64,000 nucleotides of DNA from Advenella kashmirensis WT001 (GCF_000219915.2 NC_017964.1:558001-622000); one strand, 5' to 3'; positions 1 through 9,485 are shown, counted from the first letter of the stretch. Notes: a model not told the origin generated them from the sequence alone. Translations and numbers: made by a program.

Positions 1-253
1 CTTGCGGCGTATCGCCTGGTGTACCGGCGGCGCCCAGGGCATGTTTGAAGAGGCGATAGCGCGTGGCGTGGATGTCTATCTGACTGGAGAGGCCTCGGAA
101 CAGGTCTATCATCAGGCGATGGAGTCGGGCGTGGCCTATATCGGCGCCGGCCATCATGCAACCGAGCGTTATGGCGTTCAGGCGCTGGGGCAGGCGGTGG
201 CGGCGCGCTTTGGCGTGGATGTGGAGTTCGTGGATCTGCCCAATCCCGTGTAG
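1..253 (+). CDS. Nif3/YbgI family dinuclear metal protein, C-terminal part
   Basis: The gene enters from beyond the left edge; the reading frame starts at base 2 and ends at the TAG at 251-253, leaving about 83 residues. The segments [19 protein letters not shown] and [11 protein letters not shown] match the C-terminal half of the Nif3/YbgI (COG0327) family, in which the paired histidines of the GHH motif help bind a dinuclear metal site. Members are sometimes named GTP cyclohydrolase 1 type 2, but their cellular role is not settled. The protein ends in DLPNPV, a usual family C terminus, so the 3' end looks intact. It faces mscL tail to tail with a hairpin terminator between them. Confidence 0.85.
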   Translation, partial: LRRIAWCTGGAQGMFEEAIARGVDVYLTGEASEQVYHQAMESGVAYIGAGHHATERYGVQALGQAVAARFGVDVEFVDLPNPV

Positions 254-390
254 TGCGGCACCGCTGCGGTTTCACGCCATTGGCTGGGTCGGGGCGCGCA
301 TGCTCTTCATATGCTCTGCGACAGCGGCAGCCTTGTGGCTATCTGTGCGCCCGTCATGGCGGTTTACTCAAGTGCGACAGGACGAAAAAA

Positions 391-428
391 AACAACATCT
401 GTGAGCAATTGCAGATGTTGTTTTTTTA
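391..428. terminator. Bidirectional rho-independent terminator
   Basis: An 11-bp perfect stem (AACAACATCTG at 391-401 with CAGATGTTGTT at 412-422) has a 10-base loop. It is followed by a T run on the plus strand and preceded by an A run, so it can serve both the Nif3-like gene and mscL, which converge here. Confidence 0.85.
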
Positions 429-495
429 CTTCAGGCCGTGCTGTCAGGGGTTGATATCAGGACCCGAGGTCAGCGGTGACCCTAAGCGTAGCAGG

Positions 496-951
496 TCAGA
501 CCGTAGGTTTTTGACGCAGCAGATCGCGGATTTCCTTGAGCAGGGCGACATCTGCCGGATCGGCGGCCGCTTCGGCTTCTTTTTCTCGTTCAAAGGTGGC
601 GCGCGCTTTGGCGACGGCTTTGACCAGGCAGAAGATAACCAGCGCCAGCAAGATGAAATTAATGAAGATCGTTAGGAAATTACCATAGGCCAGCAAATTG
701 GCACCGGCTTTGCTCATGGCTTCGTAGGTGCGTGCTCCGGCATAGCCTTCGGGCTCGGATAAGACAATGAATTTATTGGCAAAATCAACAGATCCGCCGA
801 GGATGAAATTGATCAGGGGCATGATGACGTCTTTGACTAAAGAGTCAATGATCTTACCGAAAGCGGCGCCGATAATCACACCAACCGCCAGATCAATCAT
901 GTTGCCTTTGATTGCAAACTCTTTGAACTCGTTTATAAAACCTTTACTCAT
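496..951 (-). CDS. mscL: Large-conductance mechanosensitive channel MscL
   Basis: This 151-residue protein is full length for MscL, the homopentameric inner-membrane channel that opens under high membrane tension to release solutes during hypo-osmotic shock. It starts [17 protein letters not shown], the conserved amphipathic N-terminal helix. TM1 (about residues 17-45, [15 protein letters not shown]) carries the small-residue pore-lining pattern, and TM2 is at about 88-112 ([15 protein letters not shown]). The charged C-terminal bundle ends [10 protein letters not shown]. The start is supported by an AAGGA a few bases upstream. It is monocistronic and divergent from petABC. Confidence 0.97.
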   Translation of the reverse strand: MSKGFINEFKEFAIKGNMIDLAVGVIIGAAFGKIIDSLVKDVIMPLINFILGGSVDFANKFIVLSEPEGYAGARTYEAMSKAGANLLAYGNFLTIFINFILLALVIFCLVKAVAKARATFEREKEAEAAADPADVALLKEIRDLLRQKPTV

Positions 952-1003
952 GATTATGTCCTTTTTTCCACGCCCGGCTCGGGCACCGGTATATAATAAA
1001 CGG

Positions 1004-1033
1004 TTGCCAAATTATGTACACATAAAATATAGT
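1004..1033 (+). promoter_or_regulatory. Candidate promoter of petABC
   Basis: TTGCCA at 1004-1009 and TATAGT at 1028-1033 are separated by 18 bases and lie about 40 bases upstream of the petA start. This is sigma70-like by eye only. Confidence 0.4.
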
Positions 1034-1071
1034 AATTTTTAGTACCTTGAGTGTATCAACAAGGATGGATA

Positions 1072-1712
1072 ATGAGTCAGGATTCTATACAGCAGTATGA
1101 TAATCAGGGGCCCGCTACGCCAGCCGTGCTTCCCTCTGATCCGCAAAGACGCTTCTGGCTGGGTACAGCCTGTGCGGTCGGTGGTGTGGCAGGAGTGGCA
1201 ACGGCCGTTCCCTTTGTAGCATCAATGAACCCGTCCGATCGGGCCAAGGCAGCCGGTGCGCCAGTGGAAATCGCGCTGGGCGGTATTGCCCCCGGCACCA
1301 TGATTACCGCCGAATGGCAGGGCAAGCCGGTCTGGGTCATCCATCGCACACAGGCCATGATAGATGGCCTGTCCAAAAATTCACACCTGGCCGATCCGAA
1401 TTCCGAGCGTCCTGACTATACGCCTGATTTTGCCAAGAACGAAGGCCGTTCACGCAAACCGGAATGGTTTATTTGCGTTGGTATCTGCACACACCTGGGC
1501 TGTTCTCCTTCACCCCGTTTCGCCATCGGCGGTTCCGAGGCATGGGCGCCGACTGGGAAGGCGGCTTTCTTTGCCCTTGCCATGGTTCTCATTTTGATCT
1601 GGCCGGCCGGGTTTTCAAAAATCAGCCTGCGCCTGACAATCTTCTTATTCCCCCTTATTACTTTATCGACGATAACACCGTTATGGTCGGTTTAGAAAAA
1701 GCGGAAGGCTGA
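1072..1712 (+). CDS. petA: Ubiquinol-cytochrome c reductase Rieske iron-sulfur subunit PetA (frameshifted)
   Basis: PetA carries the [2Fe-2S] cluster that takes the first electron from ubiquinol in the cytochrome bc1 complex. The ATG at 1072 follows AAGGATGG at 1061-1068. A twin-arginine N terminus (RRFWLG) precedes a single membrane anchor. Cluster motif 1 (CTHLGC) is read in the first frame, and motif 2 (CPCHGSH) in the frame ending at 1712. The frame breaks at the GG at about 1539-1540; adding one G gives a continuous protein of 213 residues reading GGSEGMGADWEGG across the break. Both cluster motifs and the C terminus are otherwise intact, so a base-calling error is more likely than a dead gene. 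First gene of petABC. Confidence 0.93.
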
Positions 1713-1763
1713 TCCCAATGATCCGTCTGTTCTCTTGCCTAGTTAGAAAAGGAGCCCTGTAAA

Positions 1764-3148
1764 ATGGCTGGCGAAAAAGTTGTCGAAACGACAGGATTGT
1801 TGGGTTGGGTGGATCGGCGTTTCCCACTGACAAGTCTGTGGAAAGCTCATCTGTCCGAGTATTACGCACCCAAGAACTTCAACTTCTGGTATTTCTTCGG
1901 ATCCCTGGCCCTGCTGGTTCTGGTTATCCAGATCGTGACCGGTATTTTCATGGTCATGCACTACAAACCCGATGCCGCCCTGGCGTTTACATCGGTCGAA
2001 TACATCATGCGCGAAGTGCCCTATGGCTGGATCATCCGCTATATGCACTCTACCGGCGCGTCCATGTTCTTTGTGGTCGTGTATCTGCATATGCTGCGTG
2101 GCCTGTTCTATGGCTCCTATCGCAAACCGCGTGAGCTGGTCTGGATCTTCGGCGTAGCCATTTTCCTCTGTCTGATGGCCGAAGCCTTCTTCGGTTATCT
2201 GCTGCCATGGGGTCAAATGTCATTCTGGGGCGCCCAGGTGATTGTGAACCTGTTCTCCGCCATTCCTTATGTCGGTCCTGACCTGTCCATCTGGATTCGC
2301 GGCGATTTCGTCGTGTCCGATGCCACGCTTAACCGCTTCTTTGCTTTCCACGTGATCGCCATTCCGCTGGTGCTCATTGGTCTGGTCGCTGCCCACCTGA
2401 TTGCCCTGCATGAAGTTGGCTCGAACAACCCGGACGGCGTTGAAATCAAAGAGAAGAAAGATGCCAGCGGTCGTCCGCTGGACGGCATTCCCTTCCATCC
2501 GTACTATTCCGTACACGATTTGATGGGCGTTGTCGGTTTCCTCATTGTGTTTGCAGCAATCATGTTCTTTGCGCCAACCATGGGTGGTTACTTCCTGGAA
2601 GCCAATAACTTCCTGCCGGCCGATGCATTCAAGACACCGCCGCATATTGCGCCTGTCTGGTATTTCACGCCGTTCTACTCCATGCTGCGTGCGACCACAG
2701 ATGAATTTACCTGGGTGCTGGTTGCCTGGCGCTCATCTTTGCCGTAGGCCTGCTATTCAGCAAAAACCTCAAGGGTATCTGGAAAATCATTTTCCCGGTC
2801 ATTCTGGTGCTGGTTGCGGTTGCTCTGCGTGTCTACGATGCAAAATTCTGGGGTGTGGTCATTATGGGCGGCACCGTGGTTATCCTGGGCTTCATGCCTT
2901 GGCTTGATCACTCTCCGGTCAAATCCATCCGTTATCGTCCGGGTTGGCACAAGCTGGTGTATGCGGTATTCCTGATCAACTTCGTGATCCTGGGCATCAT
3001 TGGTACCAAAGCGCCAAGTCCTGTCCTGAATATTATTTCTCAAGTGGGTACACTGATTTACCTGGCTTTCTTCCTGTTCATGCCAATCTGGAGCCGGCTG
3101 GGCACATTCAAGAAAGTCCCTGATCGTGTGACCTTCCATCCCCACTAA
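1764..3148 (+). CDS. petB: Cytochrome b subunit of the bc1 complex, PetB (frameshifted)
   Basis: This is the membrane core of complex III and carries hemes bL and bH. About 461 residues result once a break is repaired. Two histidine pairs are visible: H95 and H109 in YMHSTGASMFFVVVYLHM, and a second pair in FAFHVIAIPLVLIGLVAAH. The Qo-site motif reads PVWY (in APVWYFTPFY) instead of the mitochondrial PEWY. The frame breaks at the CC at 2725-2726, after DEFTWVLVA. One extra C rejoins it to LALIFAVGLLFSKNL and the C-terminal helices ending at the TAA at 3146-3148. The start ATG at 1764 follows AAAAGGAG. Confidence 0.94.
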
Positions 3149-3170
3149 GTTGAAAAATACAGGAATGAAC

Positions 3171-4022
3171 ATGTTTAAAAAGTTAATAGGCGCATTGTTA
3201 TTGGTCGTCACGTTTACTACTCCTGTCCTGGCCGCCGAAGGCGGTATGGAGTGGGATCGTGCCCCCAACCGTGTCAACCATCTGCCTTCTTTGCAAAATG
3301 GCGCGAAGCTTTTCGTCAACTACTGTCTGAACTGTCACAGTGCCAATTCCATGCGCTACAACAAGCTCACGGAACTTGGCCTGACCGAAGAGCAGATCAA
3401 GGAAAACCTCCTGTTCACCGGCGAGAAGGTTGGCGACCTGATGCGCGTTGCCATGAGCCCGTCTGATGCCAAGGCCTGGTTTGGTGCGGCTCCACCTGAT
3501 CTGTCAGTCATGGCGCGCGCCAAGGCTGCAAATATGGGGCAGGACGGCACTGACTACATCTACACCTACCTGCGTACGTTCTACCGCGATGCGTCCCGTC
3601 CTCTGGGCTGGAACAACCTGCTATTCCCGAACGTAGGTATGCCGCATGCAATGTGGGACCTGCAAGGCCCGCGTGAACTGGAAACCGTCGATATCCATCC
3701 TGTGGAAAAAGATGGCAAGCAGGAATGGCGCAAGATCACCACGAAAGTGGACTCCGAAGGCTTCAAGTCTGTCGTGAGCGACGAACCTCTGCCCGAGTAT
3801 CATGGCAGCGCATCGTCACACTCGACATTGAAGTACCTGGATCCATCCAGACAGGCGCAATTTGACAATGACGTTGCCGACCTGACCGCCTTCCTGGGCT
3901 GGATGTCCGAACCAGAACAACTGCTGCGCAAGAAACTGGGCGTATGGGTGCTGTTGTTCCTCGGACTGTTCTTTATCGTTGTCTGGAGGCTGAACGCGTC
4001 TTACTGGAAACACGTTAAGTAA
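3171..4022 (+). CDS. petC: Cytochrome c1 subunit of the bc1 complex, PetC
   Basis: This is the membrane-anchored c-type cytochrome that passes electrons from the Rieske protein to soluble cytochrome c. It has about 283 residues: a signal peptide (MFKKLIGALLLVVTFTTPVLA), heme motif CLNCH at residues 52-56, the family segment PNVGMPHAMWDLQG likely supplying the axial Met, and a C-terminal anchor (VWVLLFLGLFFIVVW). Starts are possible at 3150 (TTG), 3165 and 3171. I prefer 3171 because an AGGA lies about 7 bases before it and the signal peptide then begins normally. It is 22 bases after the petB stop. Confidence 0.95.
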   Translation: MFKKLIGALLLVVTFTTPVLAAEGGMEWDRAPNRVNHLPSLQNGAKLFVNYCLNCHSANSMRYNKLTELGLTEEQIKENLLFTGEKVGDLMRVAMSPSDAKAWFGAAPPDLSVMARAKAANMGQDGTDYIYTYLRTFYRDASRPLGWNNLLFPNVGMPHAMWDLQGPRELETVDIHPVEKDGKQEWRKITTKVDSEGFKSVVSDEPLPEYHGSASSHSTLKYLDPSRQAQFDNDVADLTAFLGWMSEPEQLLRKKLGVWVLLFLGLFFIVVWRLNASYWKHVK

Positions 4023-4094
4023 GCGTTGTCGGCAGTCGCCGGGGGGCAGACAAAACCCGCCCTTTGCTGCCGATGTCAGAACCACTGTGATTCG

Positions 4095-4138
4095 GGTCAG
4101 TGCTTGTTGTATGATGGCACTGACCTTTTCTTTTTTTT
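4095..4138 (+). terminator. Terminator after petABC, just before sspA
   Basis: Stem GGTCAGTGC (4095-4103) pairs with GCACTGACC (4117-4125), followed by TTTT-C-TTTTTTTT. It ends only about 25 bases before the sspA start, so sspA either depends on read-through or has a promoter overlapping the hairpin. Confidence 0.8.
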
Positions 4139-4162
4139 ATTTTTTGCGGGAGACTGCACACC

Positions 4163-4774
4163 ATGATGGTGCTTTATTCTGGAACCACGTGTCCATTTTC
4201 TCAACGCTGCCGTTTCGTTCTGTACGAAAAAGGCATGGACTTTGAGGTTCGTGATATTGACCTGTTCAACAAGCCCGAGGATATCTCGGTCATGAACCCT
4301 TACGGTCGCGTGCCCATCCTGGTAGAGCGCGACCTGATTCTGTACGAATCCAATATTATCAATGAGTACATTGACGAGCGTTTTCCGCATCCTCAACTAA
4401 TGCCTGCGGATCCGGTCATGCGCGCGCGCACCCGTTTGTTCCTGCATAATTTTGAAAAAGAGCTGTTTGTTCACGTTGGCGTGCTGGAAGATCGCTCTGC
4501 CCGCTCCGACGAGAAAAAACTGGAAAATGCCCGTCGCATGATCCGCGACCGCCTGTCACAGTTGGCGCCATTGCTGATCAAAAATCGTTACATGCTGGGT
4601 GAAGAGTTCTCCATGCTTGATGTGACCATGGCGCCGCTGCTGTGGCGTCTGGACCATTACGGTATCGAGTTGCCCAAAAATGCAGCGCCGATCCAGAAGT
4701 ATGCTGAGCGGATTTTCTCGCGCCCGGCGTATATCGAGGCATTGACGCCGTCAGAAAAGGTCATGCGTCGCTGA
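4163..4774 (+). CDS. sspA: Stringent starvation protein A, SspA
   Basis: SspA is a glutathione-S-transferase-fold protein that binds RNA polymerase and affects stationary-phase and acid-stress transcription. The 203 residues match the family length. There is an N-terminal thioredoxin-like domain (residues 1-80, TTCPFSQRCRF, with NPYGRVPIL and YESNIINEYIDERFPHP) and a helical GST C-terminal domain ending PSEKVMRR. A GCGGGAG lies about 10 bases upstream of the ATG. It sits between petABC and sspB, an arrangement common in beta- and gammaproteobacteria. Confidence 0.95.
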   Translation: MMVLYSGTTCPFSQRCRFVLYEKGMDFEVRDIDLFNKPEDISVMNPYGRVPILVERDLILYESNIINEYIDERFPHPQLMPADPVMRARTRLFLHNFEKELFVHVGVLEDRSARSDEKKLENARRMIRDRLSQLAPLLIKNRYMLGEEFSMLDVTMAPLLWRLDHYGIELPKNAAPIQKYAERIFSRPAYIEALTPSEKVMRR

Positions 4775-4819
4775 TCCGTTTCGGGACAGTTAGCACAGCC
4801 ACAGACTAAAGGAAAGTGA

Positions 4820-5245
4820 ATGGAAAAACCATCTACCAAACCATATCTGTTGCGTGCCTGGCATGAGTGGTGTACCGACGCCGGCTACACCCCTCACCTG
4901 GTGGTCCATGTCGATGCGGCCTGCCAGGTGCCCAGGGAGTTTGTCCGTGACGAACGCATTACCTTGAATGTAGGGGCAATGGCAACCAATCGTCTGGTCA
5001 TGGGCAATGACTGGATCGAGTTTCAGGCAAGATTTGGCGGCGCTTCGCGGCAAATCTCCGTTCCCGTGGCGCGCGTCGAAGCAATTTACGCACGTGAGAC
5101 TCAGGAAGGGATGCAATTTGAAGTGGAAGAGTACGATCTGACTGACGCAGGCGCCGACGCGCATGATTCGCCTGCGCCAGACGACGATCCGCCTCCGTCG
5201 CCCACACCGAAAGAAAAGGCACCGTGGCTCAAGGTGGTCAAGTAA
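4820..5245 (+). CDS. sspB: ClpXP adaptor protein SspB
   Basis: SspB tethers ssrA-tagged stalled-translation products to ClpXP. It has 141 residues: a folded substrate-binding domain (about 1-115, with YLLRAWHEWCTDAGYTPHL near the N terminus and NVGAMATNRLVMGND) followed by an acidic, proline-rich linker (DAGADAHDSPAPDDDPPPS). It ends in the short ClpX-binding tail PWLKVVK. The gene begins 45 bases after sspA, so the two are probably co-transcribed. Confidence 0.95.
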   Translation: MEKPSTKPYLLRAWHEWCTDAGYTPHLVVHVDAACQVPREFVRDERITLNVGAMATNRLVMGNDWIEFQARFGGASRQISVPVARVEAIYARETQEGMQFEVEEYDLTDAGADAHDSPAPDDDPPPSPTPKEKAPWLKVVK

Positions 5246-5401
5246 CCAGCTTACCCTGGCTATTTGGCGACGAATGAGCGGTGGCGCTGCTGGCGGCATG
5301 GCATGGCCAGGCGCCAAAATGGGTGGTGGTGGTCCGGATGGTGCTTTTTGCAGCGAAAACAAGACACGAACGTGACTTTTTTGAGCTGAGTGCCGTAAAA
5401 C

Positions 5402-5431
5402 TGGACTTTTTCCGCTCGCTTCACATATAAT
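5402..5431 (+). promoter_or_regulatory. Promoter of tRNA-Thr
   Basis: TGGACT at 5402-5407 and a perfect TATAAT at 5426-5431, spaced 18 bases, sit 10 bases before the first tRNA base. Confidence 0.6.
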
Positions 5432-5440
5432 CTTTCTTTC

Positions 5441-5516
5441 GCCGGTTTAGCTCAGTTGGTAGAGCAGCTGATTTGTAATCAGAAGGTCGAGGGTTCAACT
5501 CCTTTAACCGGCACCA
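5441..5516 (+). tRNA. tRNA-Thr (anticodon TGT)
   Basis: A 76-base cloverleaf with acceptor GCCGGTT paired with AACCGGC, D-arm GCTC/GAGC, anticodon loop TTTGTAA (anticodon TGT at loop positions 34-36), the T-arm with GGTTCAA, and an encoded CCA at 5514-5516. Confidence 0.97.
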
Positions 5517-5527
5517 GAATTTCAAAC

Positions 5528-5576
5528 GCCCCGTTTTCACATACTCCTGGTATGTTGATTGCGGGGCTTTTGTTTT
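5528..5576 (+). terminator. Terminator of tRNA-Thr
   Basis: Outer stem GCCCCG (5528-5533) pairs with CGGGGC (5562-5567), enclosing an inner ACATAC/GTATGT hairpin, followed by TTTTGTTTT. It may also stop the adenosyltransferase gene coming from the other side. Confidence 0.7.
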
Positions 5577-5603
5577 GTCCGTGCGAATCGGGTGTTTTGT
5601 GGC

Positions 5604-6164
5604 TTAAGGAGTCGTGTTGGGGGCGGCCTGCCAGAAAATATCGCTTTGTTCTGCACGCTGATTCAGAACACGGGCAACCACGAACAGGCAGTCGGATAGC
5701 CGGTTCAGATAATGTCGGGCCGCGTCGCTGACCGGCTCGGTGGCATTGATGGCGACCACGCTGCGTTCGGCGCGCCGACAGACACTGCGACATACATGAG
5801 CCTGTGCCGCTGCTACGCAGCCGCCGGGCAGAATGAATTCGCGCAACGGGGGCAGGGTAGTCTGATAAGTGTGCACCGCCTGCTCCAGCATCGTGATGTG
5901 CTCTTCAGCCAGCGCAGTATAGCCAGGAACACTGAGCTCTGCGCCCAGATCAAACAGTCGGTGCTGCACCTGTTGCAGCAATTGGATCATGTCTTGCTGC
6001 AGGGATGGTTCGGTCAGGAGCAGCCCAAGCTGGCTGTTGAGTTCGTCGACGTCACCGATAGCCTGAATACGGATACTGTTTTTAGAAATACGTGAACCGT
6101 CACCCAAACCGGTGGTACCATCGTCGCCGGTTTTGGTAATGATTGAAGTGAGTCGGTCATTCAT
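5604..6164 (-). CDS. Cob(I)yrinic acid a,c-diamide adenosyltransferase, PduO/MMAB type
   Basis: The enzyme transfers the adenosyl group of ATP to cob(I)alamin. The 186-residue protein has the N-terminal ATP-binding stretch TKTGDDGTTGLGDGSRISK, the helix-bundle segment GDVDELNSQLG and the signature VCRRAERSVVAI. An upstream extension of 45 codons exists in the same frame, but MNDRLTSI at 6164 is the family start; a GGAG lies 12 bases upstream, slightly far. No other B12 gene is nearby, so it probably works in cobalamin salvage. Confidence 0.93.
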   Translation of the reverse strand: MNDRLTSIITKTGDDGTTGLGDGSRISKNSIRIQAIGDVDELNSQLGLLLTEPSLQQDMIQLLQQVQHRLFDLGAELSVPGYTALAEEHITMLEQAVHTYQTTLPPLREFILPGGCVAAAQAHVCRSVCRRAERSVVAINATEPVSDAARHYLNRLSDCLFVVARVLNQRAEQSDIFWQAAPNTTP

Positions 6165-6561
6165 GTTGCTCAGAAGCTCCTTTTGATCAGTGAAGATACA
6201 ACGCCCACGTGCCTGTCGCACAATGTAGATAGTTTGTAGCCCATTTGCAATTGTATCCAGAGTTGCACTGTGCCTGTGTCGGCATTTGCCAGACGTCACA
6301 CCATACCAGGATTCACGGCATGGCGATTTTTAATGTATGGTGATCGGAAACGCGATCCAGGCTTCAGGAGATAAACAAGTTTGGTGTATCTTGTGCAGTG
6401 GTGCAATTGGGCGATTTTTGATTCGTCATTTATCTGTGTTGCGATGCATGCTCGGTGTGCCGTGCTCTGAAGCGCTATGTAACGACTGAAACGCACCCGT
6501 TTCGTGGAACGCTGTCTTTTGTCCTAAAATGAAGATTGAAATGCAAACACCGGAGATGCGC
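6165..6561. other. Intergenic region between two divergent genes
   Basis: About 400 bases separate the adenosyltransferase and the CusF-like gene. It should hold both promoters. I see no convincing gene, riboswitch or strong hairpin in it. Confidence 0.5.
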
Positions 6562-6855
6562 ATGAAAAAGTCAATTGCAACTGTAATGTTGGGGCTGGCC
6601 GCAGCCGTGGCTGTCACCAGCGTTGCTTACGCCCAGGAAACGGGACGAGGCAGCGGAGAAGTGCGCCGCATTCAACCTGAACAGGGCAAAATTGCCATCA
6701 AGCAGGGCGCCATCAGCGACCTGAAGCTGCCGGCCATGACGCTGTCCTACAAGATTGATGCCGCGTTGCTCAAAGATATCAAGCCCGGTGATTCGGTCAG
6801 TTTTACTGCCGAACGGGTTGGCAAGGATTACGTTATCAAGGAAATCAGCAACTAG
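6562..6855 (+). CDS. CusF-like periplasmic copper-binding protein
   Basis: A 97-residue secreted protein. A signal peptide (MKKSIATVMLGLAAAVAVTS, cleaved after AYA) is followed by one CusF/DUF-type small beta-barrel domain (SGEVRRIQPEQGKIAI, LPAMTLSYKI, GDSVSFTAER, YVIKEI). In Cus systems CusF carries Cu(I)/Ag(I) to an RND pump. Here PAMTL keeps one of the usual ligand methionines, but the neighbouring Trp and second Met of E. coli CusF are not present, so metal binding is uncertain. Start 6562 is chosen because GGAG lies 6 bases upstream. No cusABC gene is adjacent. Confidence 0.8.
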   Translation: MKKSIATVMLGLAAAVAVTSVAYAQETGRGSGEVRRIQPEQGKIAIKQGAISDLKLPAMTLSYKIDAALLKDIKPGDSVSFTAERVGKDYVIKEISN

Positions 6856-6916
6856 CCCCAAGGCCTCTGTGCCGATCATCGCGTCAACACTATGCGAGCC
6901 GGCGGTAGATGTAAAA

Positions 6917-6952
6917 AAGGTGCAGAACTCAACATGAGTATCTGCACCTTTT
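6917..6952. terminator. Bidirectional terminator
   Basis: A 10-bp stem AAGGTGCAGA (6917-6926) pairs with TCTGCACCTT (6941-6950), with A and T runs on the two sides. It separates the convergent CusF-like gene and hslU. Confidence 0.8.
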
Positions 6953-6983
6953 GTATTTAGCTGCCTACGCTATTTGCGCTTGC

Positions 6984-8315
6984 TTACAGCACGTAGCGTG
7001 CCAGATCCTGGCTGTTGGCGGCTTCTTCCAGCTTGCTGTTGACATAGTCGGCGTCAATTTTGACGACTTTGCCGCTGCTGGTTGTCGCGTCAAATGACAG
7101 GTCTTCCAGTAGCTTTTCCATCACGGTGTAAAGACGACGCGCACCGATGTTCTCGGTCCGTTCATTCACATCAAAGGCCAGTTCGGCCAGGCGATGAATG
7201 CCTTCATCAGAGAACTCCAGCGCGACGTCTTCGGTGGCCATCAATGCGGTGTACTGCTTGGTCAGGGACGCATCGGTGTCTGACAGAATGCGTACGAAGT
7301 CGGCGGTGGTCAGCGAATCGAGCTCGACCCGAATCGGGAACCGGCCCTGCAACTCGGGGATCAGGTCCGAAGGGCGGGACAGGTGAAATGCGCCAGAGGC
7401 GATGAACAGAATGTGATCTGTACGCACCATGCCGTATTTGGTATTGACGGTCGTGCCTTCTACCAAGGGCAGCAGGTCGCGCTGCACACCCTGACGGGAC
7501 ACATCGCCACCGCCATGTTCCTGACGGGTGGCGATCTTGTCGATCTCATCCAGGAAGACAATGCCCTGCTGCTCTGCGTTGCGAACTGCAGCGGCCCGGA
7601 TTTCCTCTTCGTTGACCCGTTTGGCGGCCTCTTCGTCTACCAGCAGTTTGAAGGCGTTCTTGATGGTCATCTTCGTGGCTTTTTTCTTGTCACGACTTAA
7701 GCCGGCGAACATGCCCTTGAGCTGTTCGGTCATGTCTTCCATGCCCGGTGGCGCCATGATTTCCATGTGCGGCAGGGGCTGGGTTACGTCGATTTCAATT
7801 TCGGTGTCGTCCAGCTGCCCTTCGCGCAGTTTCTTGCGAAAAGTCTGGCGCGCCGTGTTTTCCTGGCGCAGCGGTTCGCCGTTGCTGTCGCGCGGCGGCG
7901 CGACCAGAACGTCCAGAATCCGGTCTTCTGCGGCATCTTCGGCCTGGGTCCGCACACGGCGGGTTTCCAGCTCACGGGTCTGTTTGATGGAAATTTCCAC
8001 CAGATCACGAATAATGGTGTCGACATCGCGACCAACATAGCCCACTTCAGTGAACTTGGTTGCCTCAATTTTGATGAACGGTGCGTTGGCAAGCTTGGCC
8101 AGGCGACGCGCAATCTCGGTTTTGCCGACCCCGGTTGGGCCGATCATGAGAATGTTCTTGGGATGAATTTCGTGGCGCAGGGGCTCGGGCACCTGCTGAC
8201 GACGCCAGCGGTTGCGCAGGGCAACGGCGACGGATTTCTTTGCCTTGTTCTGTCCGACAATGTTTTTGTCCAGTTCAGAGACAATTTCTTTGGGGGTCAT
8301 GACACTCGCTGACAT
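6984..8315 (-). CDS. hslU: ATP-dependent protease ATPase subunit HslU (ClpY)
   Basis: HslU is the hexameric AAA+ unfoldase that feeds proteins into HslV. It has 443 residues, normal for the family: Walker A GPTGVGKT at about 59-66, pore loop GYVGRD, Walker [11 protein letters not shown] in the middle, and the C-terminal tail LARYVL that inserts into HslV. It begins 14 bases after the hslV stop, so the pair is one operon. The start at 8315 gives [16 protein letters not shown]; the internal ATG at 8300 (MTPKEI) is also possible. Confidence 0.97.
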   Translation of the reverse strand: MSASVMTPKEIVSELDKNIVGQNKAKKSVAVALRNRWRRQQVPEPLRHEIHPKNILMIGPTGVGKTEIARRLAKLANAPFIKIEATKFTEVGYVGRDVDTIIRDLVEISIKQTRELETRRVRTQAEDAAEDRILDVLVAPPRDSNGEPLRQENTARQTFRKKLREGQLDDTEIEIDVTQPLPHMEIMAPPGMEDMTEQLKGMFAGLSRDKKKATKMTIKNAFKLLVDEEAAKRVNEEEIRAAAVRNAEQQGIVFLDEIDKIATRQEHGGGDVSRQGVQRDLLPLVEGTTVNTKYGMVRTDHILFIASGAFHLSRPSDLIPELQGRFPIRVELDSLTTADFVRILSDTDASLTKQYTALMATEDVALEFSDEGIHRLAELAFDVNERTENIGARRLYTVMEKLLEDLSFDATTSSGKVVKIDADYVNSKLEEAANSQDLARYVL

Positions 8316-8329
8316 TCTGATATTTCCGG

Positions 8330-8863
8330 TTAGAGTGTTTCAATGGTGTGATTGCTGTTTGTGTAGATACACAAATCGCCCGCTATTTCCAGAGATTTCT
8401 TGACGACGACCTCTGGGGGCAGATCCGTATTCTGCAATAGCGCCAGGGCGGCTGACTGCGCGTAGGCGCCGCCGGAACCGATAGCGGCAATACCGTTTTC
8501 GGGCTCCAGTACGTCACCGTTGCCGGTCAGAATAAGGGTGTGTTCGGCGTCTGCCACGATCAGCATGGCTTCGAGACGGCGCAGCACGCGATCGGTACGC
8601 CAGTCGCGGGTCAGCTCTACGGCGGCCCGCATCAGGTGTCCCTGATGTTTTTCGAGCTTGGCCTCAAAGCGTTCCTGAAGCGTAAAGGCATCGGCGGTTG
8701 CGCCTGCGAAGCCGGCCAGAATCTTGTCGTGGTATAAACGGCGGATTTTGCGGGCCGTGCCTTTGATGACAATATTGCCCAGAGTGACCTGACCATCGCC
8801 GCCGAGCGCGACCTGATTGCCGCGCCGGACGCAGACGATGGTAGTAGCGTGAAATTGTTCCAT
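8330..8863 (-). CDS. hslV: ATP-dependent protease proteolytic subunit HslV (ClpQ)
   Basis: HslV is the proteasome-like peptidase of the HslUV complex. The 177-residue protein has a six-residue leader before the catalytic N-terminal threonine ([10 protein letters not shown]); after processing the mature chain would begin [18 protein letters not shown] and the [14 protein letters not shown] segment are family hallmarks. A strong AGGAAGG precedes the start. It lies upstream of hslU on the same strand. Confidence 0.97.
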   Translation of the reverse strand: MEQFHATTIVCVRRGNQVALGGDGQVTLGNIVIKGTARKIRRLYHDKILAGFAGATADAFTLQERFEAKLEKHQGHLMRAAVELTRDWRTDRVLRRLEAMLIVADAEHTLILTGNGDVLEPENGIAAIGSGGAYAQSAALALLQNTDLPPEVVVKKSLEIAGDLCIYTNSNHTIETL

Positions 8864-8935
8864 AGAGCCTTCCTGTTGTTTCCCTAGTTAGATAGGGACG
8901 GGACAGAAAGATTTCAAGGAACCCGGATCAATTAA

Positions 8936-9385
8936 TTAATCACCGTACATTTTCTGGCGTTTTTCGCGCCGTTCCTGGGCTTCCAGCGACAAAGTGGCGG
9001 TTGGACGGGCCAGCAGGCGGCGCAGGCCGATGGGTTCGCCGGTTTCTTCGCACCAGCCGTAGTCACGCGACTCGATCAGGGCCAGTGACTGCTGCACTTT
9101 CTTGAGCAGCTTGCGTTCGCGATCCCGGGTGCGCAACTCCAGTGCATGTTCTTCTTCAATCGTGGCGCGGTCGGCCGGATCAGGAACGAACTGGGTTTCA
9201 CGCAGATTTTCGGTAGTAACGCCTGCATTATTGATGATTTCGTCTTCCAGGCGCTTTAAGCGGTCGCGGAAAAACGCCAGTTGCTCATCGTTCATATAGT
9301 CAGATTCGGGCATGGCGAGCAGTTGCTCTTCAGTCAGAAGAGGGGCTTGCGTTGTTGCATCTGTTTTTTTAGCTGCCTTAGCCAT
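8936..9385 (-). CDS. dksA: RNA polymerase-binding transcription factor DksA (single-cysteine form)
   Basis: DksA enters the RNA polymerase secondary channel and, with ppGpp, resets transcription in the stringent response. It has 149 residues: an N-terminal region, a coiled coil with the conserved tip DPADRAT (about 69-75), and a C-terminal zinc-finger-like domain. Only one of the four E. coli zinc cysteines is left (C112); the others align with T115, S133 and A136 at identical spacing. The ATG at 9385 follows GGAG. It is downstream of the CobW-type GTPase and upstream of hslVU. Confidence 0.95.
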   Translation of the reverse strand: MAKAAKKTDATTQAPLLTEEQLLAMPESDYMNDEQLAFFRDRLKRLEDEIINNAGVTTENLRETQFVPDPADRATIEEEHALELRTRDRERKLLKKVQQSLALIESRDYGWCEETGEPIGLRRLLARPTATLSLEAQERREKRQKMYGD

Positions 9386-9485
9386 AAAACACTCCATATA
9401 TCACTTCAATAATGTTGAACATAGCGCACAATGGATTGAAATTGCGTGATCACATTTGTGCGCAATATGATGCTTTCAGTGCCCG

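Noticed and set aside
2720..2750. Programmed frameshifting as the explanation for petB and other breaks
   Set aside because: No slippery heptamer followed by a pseudoknot is seen; the breaks lie at unrelated short homopolymers in sixteen unrelated genes.
7528..8312. Long open frames opposite hslU
   Set aside because: They are antisense to a fully conserved gene, have Ser/Arg-rich low-complexity translations and no ribosome-binding sites.
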